DNA from: Eubacteriales Family XIII. Incertae Sedis bacterium
GTDB taxonomy: Bacteria; Bacillota; Clostridia; Peptostreptococcales; Anaerovoracaceae
Assembly (NCBI GenBank): GCA_031272745.1
Contig: JAISTF010000222.1
Location: 1 to 9,615, forward strand
Length of the DNA: 9,615 bases
Reading direction: 5' to 3'
Positions 5,257 to 9,615 of this stretch are shown here, one piece after another. Under the pieces are notes generated by a model. The model was not told where the DNA came from. It saw only the letters and a program-made list of their open reading frames with translations, and made no database searches. A program made the position numbers and the translations under genes. Positions within the stretch are counted from its first letter, which is position 1. Each line of letters starts with the position of its first letter.

Positions 5257-7003
5257 CGTTGTCGTTTTCCTCTCCTCCAAAGAAATCGTCCGCCTTCACG
5301 AAGCTCTGGAAATGCTCGTAGTCGAAATCGTCGAAGTCGATGTAGGCGTTGTCCTCGATGATGCGGCGCGAGATCGCCTCGGAGATGACTTCCTCGGCCC
5401 ATTCCTGGCTCGCCGCATAATCCATGTCGACTTCCGCGTCGTACCGCCCTTCTTCGTCCGAGTATTCCGCGGCGCCCCAGCGCTCCTCGATTTCGTGCGC
5501 TTCGAACTGGTGCGTGATCGTTTCGAGCTCGCCTTCCTCGGCCGTGGTCACGGCGGCCATGCGGTTCTTGTAAATCAGGCCTACGGCTTGCACCGTGAAG
5601 AGCGGCGTCATGGCCACGAGCGCGACGACGCCGAACGCGTCCATCATGACGTTGCCGCCCGCCGCCTCGCAGGCCCCCATCGTGAACGGCAGCACAAACG
5701 TCGCCGTCATCGGCCCCGACGCGACCGCGCCCGAGTCGAACGCGACCGCCGTGAAGATCTTCGGCGAAAACTTCGTGAGCACGATGGCCAGCGCATAGCC
5801 CGGCACGATCATCCACCAGATCGACACGCCCGTCAGCACGCGAATCATCGCGAGCGCGATCGACAGCGCGATGCTGATGGAGAACGCGCGCACCATCACG
5901 GTCTTTTGGATCGCGCCGCCCGAAAGGTCCTCGACTTCCTCGACGAGCACATGGACGGCCGGCTCCGCGAGCACGATGAAAAAGCCCATCACCGCGCCGA
6001 GCGGCACGAGGATCCACGAATAGTCGAGTCCCCCGAGGTATTTGCCGATGAAGACGCCGGCCGGCATGAAGCCCGTCGACACGCCGGTCAAAAAGATCAC
6101 GAGCCCGAAATAAGTGTAGACAAGGCCGAAGCCGATCTTCACGAGCGTCGTCAGCGGCAGCCGCAGTACGGTTATTTGAAAAACGAGAAACAGCACGATG
6201 AGCGGCAGGACCGCGAGCCCGATTTCGTGCATATACTCGGGCAGGGCGTGGACGAACTCGGCGAAGAGCCCGCCGACGGAATCGATTTCCGCGATGTCCG
6301 CCGCCTTCAAATCGGACGCGGAGGGTTCGTAGAAAAACGAGAGGATCATGACGGCGTAGATCGGCCCGATGCTGCACAGCGCCGCTAGGCCGAAGCTGTC
6401 GTCGCGGCTCGACTGGCCGCCGCGCACCGCCGAGACGCCGACGCCGAGCGCGAGGATGAACGGGATCGCGAACGGCCCCGTCGTGACGCCGCCTGCGTCG
6501 AAGCTCACGGCGAAGTATTCCTTCGGCACGAAGATGCCGAGCACGATGGCGCCGATGTACGCGCCGCCGAGCAGCTTCGCCATGCTGACCTGGAAGAGGA
6601 TGCGCAGCATCGCGATGACGAGGAAGACGCCGAGGCCGACCGCGACCGTGATGGTCAGGGTGTTGCTCGGCACGGACGGCACCTGCCGCGCGAGGATCTG
6701 CAGGTCGGGCTCCGCGATCGTGACCATCGTCCCCATGAGCAGCGACGCGAACACGATGAGCCAGATTTTGCGCGACCGCGAGAGGTACTGCCCGAGGTGT
6801 TCGCCGATCGGCATCATCGCGAGGTCCGCGCCCAGCGTGAACAGCGCCATGCCGACGAGCAGGAACAGCGCGCCGAAGAGAAACATCCCGCGTACCGCGA
6901 AAGGCATCGGCGCGAGCGTGAAGTTCAGCACGAGCACGATGACGATGATCGGCAGCAGCGATTTGACGGATTCGTTTAGTTTTTCCTGTAGTACATGACG
7001 CAA
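5246..7003 (-). CDS. DUF1538 integral membrane protein with two tandem repeats and acidic tail (putative permease/channel)
   Basis: This 585-residue protein is strongly hydrophobic over about residues 15-478, with roughly a dozen membrane segments, and matches my recollection of the DUF1538 family. It is an internal duplication. TIAEPDLQIL (Glu98) and FDAGGVTTGP (Asp169) in the first half return as VLAEPAVHVL (Glu347) and FDSGAVASGP (Asp423) in the second, with similar spacing (71 and 76 residues). The buried acidic residues beside Gly/Pro suggest an ion or small-solute path (inference). Residues about 480-585 form a soluble tail in which about a third of the residues are Asp or Glu. The start is TTG at 7003: AGGAG lies 5 bases upstream, no in-frame ATG occurs before the first membrane segment, and an in-frame stop lies just upstream. 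Two PII genes follow, the first overlapping by 11 bases, so PII control of this transporter is likely, as with AmtB-GlnK. The substrate is unknown. It is not an AmtB homologue. Confidence 0.85.
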   Translation of the reverse strand: MRHVLQEKLNESVKSLLPIIVIVLVLNFTLAPMPFAVRGMFLFGALFLLVGMALFTLGADLAMMPIGEHLGQYLSRSRKIWLIVFASLLMGTMVTIAEPDLQILARQVPSVPSNTLTITVAVGLGVFLVIAMLRILFQVSMAKLLGGAYIGAIVLGIFVPKEYFAVSFDAGGVTTGPFAIPFILALGVGVSAVRGGQSSRDDSFGLAALCSIGPIYAVMILSFFYEPSASDLKAADIAEIDSVGGLFAEFVHALPEYMHEIGLAVLPLIVLFLVFQITVLRLPLTTLVKIGFGLVYTYFGLVIFLTGVSTGFMPAGVFIGKYLGGLDYSWILVPLGAVMGFFIVLAEPAVHVLVEEVEDLSGGAIQKTVMVRAFSISIALSIALAMIRVLTGVSIWWMIVPGYALAIVLTKFSPKIFTAVAFDSGAVASGPMTATFVLPFTMGACEAAGGNVMMDAFGVVALVAMTPLFTVQAVGLIYKNRMAAVTTAEEGELETITHQFEAHEIEERWGAAEYSDEEGRYDAEVDMDYAASQEWAEEVISEAISRRIIEDNAYIDFDDFDYEHFQSFVKADDFFGGEENDNDEY

Positions 7004-7056
7004 GGGCTCTCCTGTTTTCCTGTCGAGTCAAATTTGGGCAATAACGGTGTGCGCTC

Positions 7057-7085
7057 TTGTTTGCTTGCTGCAACCATTGTATCAT
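7057..7085 (+). promoter_or_regulatory. Promoter for the crotonase gene
   Basis: TTGTTT (7057-7062) and TATCAT (7080-7085) are separated by 17 bases, a good sigma-70/SigA-type layout. The predicted start near 7092 leaves a leader of about 35 bases. The sequence lies in the 123-base divergent gap (7004-7126), which is visibly A+T-richer than the flanking genes. Confidence 0.5.
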
Positions 7086-7105
7086 ATAGGAAGGCAGTTG
7101 CACAA
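7076..7105 (-). promoter_or_regulatory. Possible promoter for the DUF1538-PII operon
   Basis: On the minus strand TTGTGC (7105-7100) and TACAAT (7081-7076) are 18 bases apart. This pair would overlap the crotonase -10 box, so the two directions might compete. It would give a leader of about 65 bases. The match is modest and no better alternative was seen closer to the TTG start. Confidence 0.3.
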
Positions 7106-7126
7106 ATAAAACCGAGGAGGTAACCG

Positions 7127-7909
7127 ATGAAATCCTACAACACATTGTCCTATGAGCAGCAGGGCGCGGTCGGCATCGTGAAGGTGAACCGTCCGGACGC
7201 GCTGAACGCGCTGAACGCGGAAGTGATCACGGAGCTGTCAGGCGCGTTTGCGGAAATCGCGGCGGACGATAGCGTCGGCGCGGTCGTCTTGACGGGCGAG
7301 GGGCGCGCGTTCGTCGCGGGCGCGGACATCGCGGCGATGCAAAAGATGAGCGCCGTCGAGGGGCGCGCGTTCATGGTCCTCGGCCAGGCGCTCATGCAGC
7401 AGATCGAGACGCTGCCGAAGGTCGTCATCGCGGCGGTCAACGGGTTCGCGCTCGGCGGCGGCTGCGAGCTCGCGATGGCGTGCGACATCCGCCTCGCGTC
7501 GGAAAAGGCGAAGTTCGGCCAGCCCGAGGTGGGCCTCGGCATCATCCCCGGCTTCGGCGGCACGCAAAGGCTGCCGCGGCTCGTCGGCAAGGGCATGGCG
7601 AAATACCTGATTTTCAGCGCGGAGACGATCGGCGCGGAAGAGGCAAAGGCGATCGGCCTCGTCGAAAAGGTCTACCCGCCCGAGGCGCTCCTGGAGGAAG
7701 CCGTGAAGCTCGCGGAGACGATTCTCTCAAAGGCGCCGCTCGCGGTCTCCCTCGCGAAGGGCGCGATCAACAACGGGCTCAACACGGACCTCGCCACGGG
7801 CGTCGCGTTCGAGGCGGAGGCCCAGGGCGTCCTGTTCAGCACGGCGGACCAAAAGGAAGGCATGGGCGCGTTCCTCGAAAAGCGTGCGGCGGCGTTTGCG
7901 AAAAAGTAA
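7127..7909 (+). CDS. crt: Crotonase-family enoyl-CoA hydratase, probably 3-hydroxybutyryl-CoA dehydratase
   Basis: The enzyme adds or removes water at the double bond of short enoyl-CoA thioesters, as in the crotonyl-CoA step of butyrate formation. The 260-residue product has normal length. It shows NRPDALNALN at 21-30, the oxyanion-hole segment FVAGADIAAM at 62-71, and VNGFALGGGCELAMACD at 104-120 with catalytic Glu114. The second catalytic Glu134 is in FGQPEVGLGIIPGFGGTQRL. The C-terminal FSTADQKEGMGAFLEKR also matches clostridial Crt closely, from memory. Both catalytic Glu residues support hydratase rather than isomerase-only activity. AGGAGG at 7115-7120 is 6 bases from the ATG. The usual butyrate partners (thl, hbd, bcd-etfBA) are not next to it, so its pathway is not proved by context. 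The downstream EIIC-EAL gene starts 24 bases later and may share the transcript. Confidence 0.88.
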   Translation: MKSYNTLSYEQQGAVGIVKVNRPDALNALNAEVITELSGAFAEIAADDSVGAVVLTGEGRAFVAGADIAAMQKMSAVEGRAFMVLGQALMQQIETLPKVVIAAVNGFALGGGCELAMACDIRLASEKAKFGQPEVGLGIIPGFGGTQRLPRLVGKGMAKYLIFSAETIGAEEAKAIGLVEKVYPPEALLEEAVKLAETILSKAPLAVSLAKGAINNGLNTDLATGVAFEAEAQGVLFSTADQKEGMGAFLEKRAAAFAKK

Positions 7910-7933
7910 TCGCTCACCTTGGGATCGGGGGGC

Positions 7934-9615
7934 ATGGCGGAAGGATTGAAGAGATTTTCGTGGATGGAGGCGACGCGCGCGCTCGCGGAGCGGCCGCTCG
8001 TCCTCGGCATCCGGCAGGGCTATATGTACATGGTGCCGCTGCTCGTCATCGGCGCCATCATCGTCGCGGTCCTCAACATCCCCGTGCCCGGCTTCCAGGA
8101 AGCGATGGCCGCGCGGTTCGGCGAGGGGTGGAACACCTTCCCGCTCATCGTGCACGCGGCCGTGCTGCAGGTCATCTCGATTGCGGCCGTGCTGTGCATC
8201 GGCTACTCGATTTCGTGCGGGGAGAAGCTCGTCTCGGGCGGCATCATCCCGACCGTCTACCCCGTGCTCACCGCGTTCGTGAGCTACGTCGCGTTCCACT
8301 GGTCCGACGAAATCGCCGGCGCCGCGATCACGACCGACGAGGCCGGCGCGTCCTCGATGCTCACCGCGACCGTCGTCGCGATCGTCTCCGTGAAACTCCT
8401 GATCTGGTTTTACGCCCGGTTCGACGCCCTCGTGCCGGAGCGCGTCTACGCCTACAACGGCAATTCCGCGCTGCGCCAGTCGTTCCACATGGTCGTGCCC
8501 GTGCTGCTCGTCGTGCTGATTTTCTCCGCCGCGAATCTCGTCGCGCATTACACGGGATTCAGCGCGTGGTTCCGCGCCTGGTTTGCCGACGCCTTCCACG
8601 ACCTTTTTTTCAATAACGACATCGGGTCGGTGGTGCTCATCGTGTTCATGACGCAGATTCTGTGGTTTTTCGGCATCCACGGCGGCAACGCGTTTCTCGA
8701 GGCGTACGCGAACGCGCAGGAAGAGGCGCAGCTCTCCGGCGTGGCGCTGTCGTCGTACCCGAAGGAGTTTTTCGACATCTTCGCGTATTTCGGCGGGGCG
8801 GGGACGACGCTCGCGCTCGTCCTCGTGCTGCTGTTTTTCGGGCAGAAAAATTCCGACCGCAGGCTCGCGCGCGGCGCGCTCTTCCCCGGCATCCTCAACA
8901 TCAACGAACCGATCATCTTCGGCCTGCCCATCGTGCTCAACCCGTACTATTTCATCCCCTTCCTCGCCGCGCCGATCGCGTCGGCCGTCATCGCGTTCGC
9001 CGCGATGAACATGGGGATCGTGCCTTTCCCGACACAGGCGGTCGCGTGGACGACGCCGATCTTCGTCTCGGGCTATCTGTCGACGGGATCGGGCTCGGCC
9101 GTCACGCTGCAGCTCGTCTGTCTGCTCGTGTCCGTGCTCATCTACATGCCGTTTGTCAGCCTTGCGCGGCAGACCGCAGAGTCGCGGTATCGGGAAGACT
9201 TCCATGCGATGGAGCGGCAGATGAGTTATTTGCAGTTCTTGCAGACGCCGAAGGTGATGACGCGCAGCGACGAGGCGGGCGGCGTGGCGCGGTACCTTGC
9301 GCGCGAGATCAGCGACGCGATCCAGGGCGACGCACAGGATGGCGGGCTGCACATCGAATACCAACCGAAGTCGGCGGCGGACGGGCGCGTGCTCGGCGCG
9401 GAGGCGCTGCTGCGCTGGTCGCATCCGGTGTTCGGGTGGATTTCCCCGCCGACGGTCCTCGGGCTCGCGGACGAGGCCGGGCTGTCCAACCGGCTCGGAC
9501 GATGGATCATCCGGCAGTCGCTGCTCGGCATGGCCCGTTGGCGGGCGGCGGGACTCGGCGACCTGTCGCTTTCCATCAACCTGAGCCCGACACAGCTCAA
9601 CACGGACGAGGGGCT
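7934..9615 (+). CDS. PTS EIIC (lactose/cellobiose type) fused to c-di-GMP phosphodiesterase EAL domain (C-terminus cut off by window edge)
   Basis: The frame is open from the ATG at 7934 to the right edge (560 residues). Residues about 15-410 form a membrane domain of the lactose/cellobiose EIIC family: FFGIHGGN with His249 and NINEPIIFGLPIVLNP with Glu325 match the sugar-contacting His and Glu of ChbC-type EIIC. After a charged linker (about 410-450), an EAL domain begins: HIEYQPKSAADGRVLGAEALLRW, cited here in pieces as EYQPK and GAEALLRW, with metal-site Glu490. SHPVFGWISP and the INLSPTQ motif with Asn549 follow. The remaining catalytic residues lie beyond the window. EAL enzymes hydrolyse c-di-GMP. 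No EIIA, EIIB or phosphorylation-site domain is visible, so EIIC may work as a sugar sensor for the EAL domain rather than as a normal transporter (inference). The ribosome site is weak: GGGAT sits 9 bases and GGGGGG 1 base upstream. The ATG at 7964 is an alternative start. Confidence 0.9.
   Translation, partial: MAEGLKRFSWMEATRALAERPLVLGIRQGYMYMVPLLVIGAIIVAVLNIPVPGFQEAMAARFGEGWNTFPLIVHAAVLQVISIAAVLCIGYSISCGEKLVSGGIIPTVYPVLTAFVSYVAFHWSDEIAGAAITTDEAGASSMLTATVVAIVSVKLLIWFYARFDALVPERVYAYNGNSALRQSFHMVVPVLLVVLIFSAANLVAHYTGFSAWFRAWFADAFHDLFFNNDIGSVVLIVFMTQILWFFGIHGGNAFLEAYANAQEEAQLSGVALSSYPKEFFDIFAYFGGAGTTLALVLVLLFFGQKNSDRRLARGALFPGILNINEPIIFGLPIVLNPYYFIPFLAAPIASAVIAFAAMNMGIVPFPTQAVAWTTPIFVSGYLSTGSGSAVTLQLVCLLVSVLIYMPFVSLARQTAESRYREDFHAMERQMSYLQFLQTPKVMTRSDEAGGVARYLAREISDAIQGDAQDGGLHIEYQPKSAADGRVLGAEALLRWSHPVFGWISPPTVLGLADEAGLSNRLGRWIIRQSLLGMARWRAAGLGDLSLSINLSPTQLNTDEG

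Noticed and set aside
5222..6388. 388-codon plus-strand frame opposite the DUF1538 gene
   Set aside because: It is an Arg/His/Asp/Glu-rich low-complexity antisense translation without any family motif.
5253..7145. 630-codon minus-strand frame overlapping the DUF1538 gene in another frame
   Set aside because: It is Arg-rich and lacks membrane segments. The neighbouring frame gives a clean duplicated membrane protein.
7480..8616. 378-codon plus-strand frame spanning the crt end and the EIIC start
   Set aside because: It is out of frame with both real genes and is Arg/Gly/His-rich with no hydrophobic segments.
7727..9424. 565-codon minus-strand frame opposite crotonase and EIIC-EAL
   Set aside because: It is a highly charged antisense shadow (Arg/His/Glu/Asp). 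The plus strand encodes continuous recognisable domains.
1..9615. Search for tRNA/rRNA genes, CRISPR arrays, insertion sequences, toxin-antitoxin pairs and phage genes
   Set aside because: Reading by eye showed no regular repeats, transposase motifs, tRNA cloverleafs or phage proteins. Gaps between genes are at most about 120 bases.

Overview
The window comes from a G+C-rich bacterium, probably an anaerobic member of the Bacillota (Firmicutes). The evidence is strong AGGAGG-type ribosome binding sites, [NiFe]-hydrogenase maturation genes, a clostridial-type crotonase and a Bacillota-like TrmD. The species cannot be named from the sequence. Almost all of the DNA is coding. Eight genes are called, and two of them run off the window ends. 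Because stop codons are rare in this composition, many long open frames are only antisense shadows.

Region 1 (1-2335, minus strand) is a hyp operon. hypB (nickel-delivery GTPase) overlaps the start of hypF (carbamoyltransferase) by ATGA. hypF is cut at the left edge after 535 residues. Further hyp genes would be expected to the left, outside the window. A 19-bp perfect hairpin lies inside the hypF coding sequence, in the linker after the zinc fingers.

Region 2 (2336-4490, plus strand) starts from a divergent promoter region in which both directions show an extended -10 box (TGGTATAmT), arranged almost as mirror images. It drives a fused protein: a MobA/MocA-like nucleotidyltransferase followed by a histidine phosphatase. 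trmD (tRNA m1G37 methyltransferase) follows 7 bases later, away from its usual rpsP-rimM-rplS context. This TrmD has Glu where the catalytic Asp normally sits.

Region 3 (4512-7003, minus strand) is a three-gene operon: a membrane protein with two tandem DUF1538 repeats and a long acidic tail, then two different PII-like proteins. The first PII gene overlaps the membrane-protein gene by 11 bases. The operon's likely terminator lies inside the 3' end of the convergent trmD gene. This looks like a channel or permease with its own pair of PII regulators.

Region 4 (7004-9615, plus strand) begins with a divergent promoter region, then a crotonase (Crt type). After 24 bases comes a large frame, open to the right edge, that fuses a complete lactose/cellobiose-type PTS EIIC membrane domain to a c-di-GMP phosphodiesterase (EAL) domain. 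The EIIC sugar-contact His and Glu are kept, as is the EAL metal-site Glu. No EIIA or EIIB is present in the window. This possible sugar-sensing c-di-GMP enzyme is the most striking item here, followed by the DUF1538-PII-PII module.
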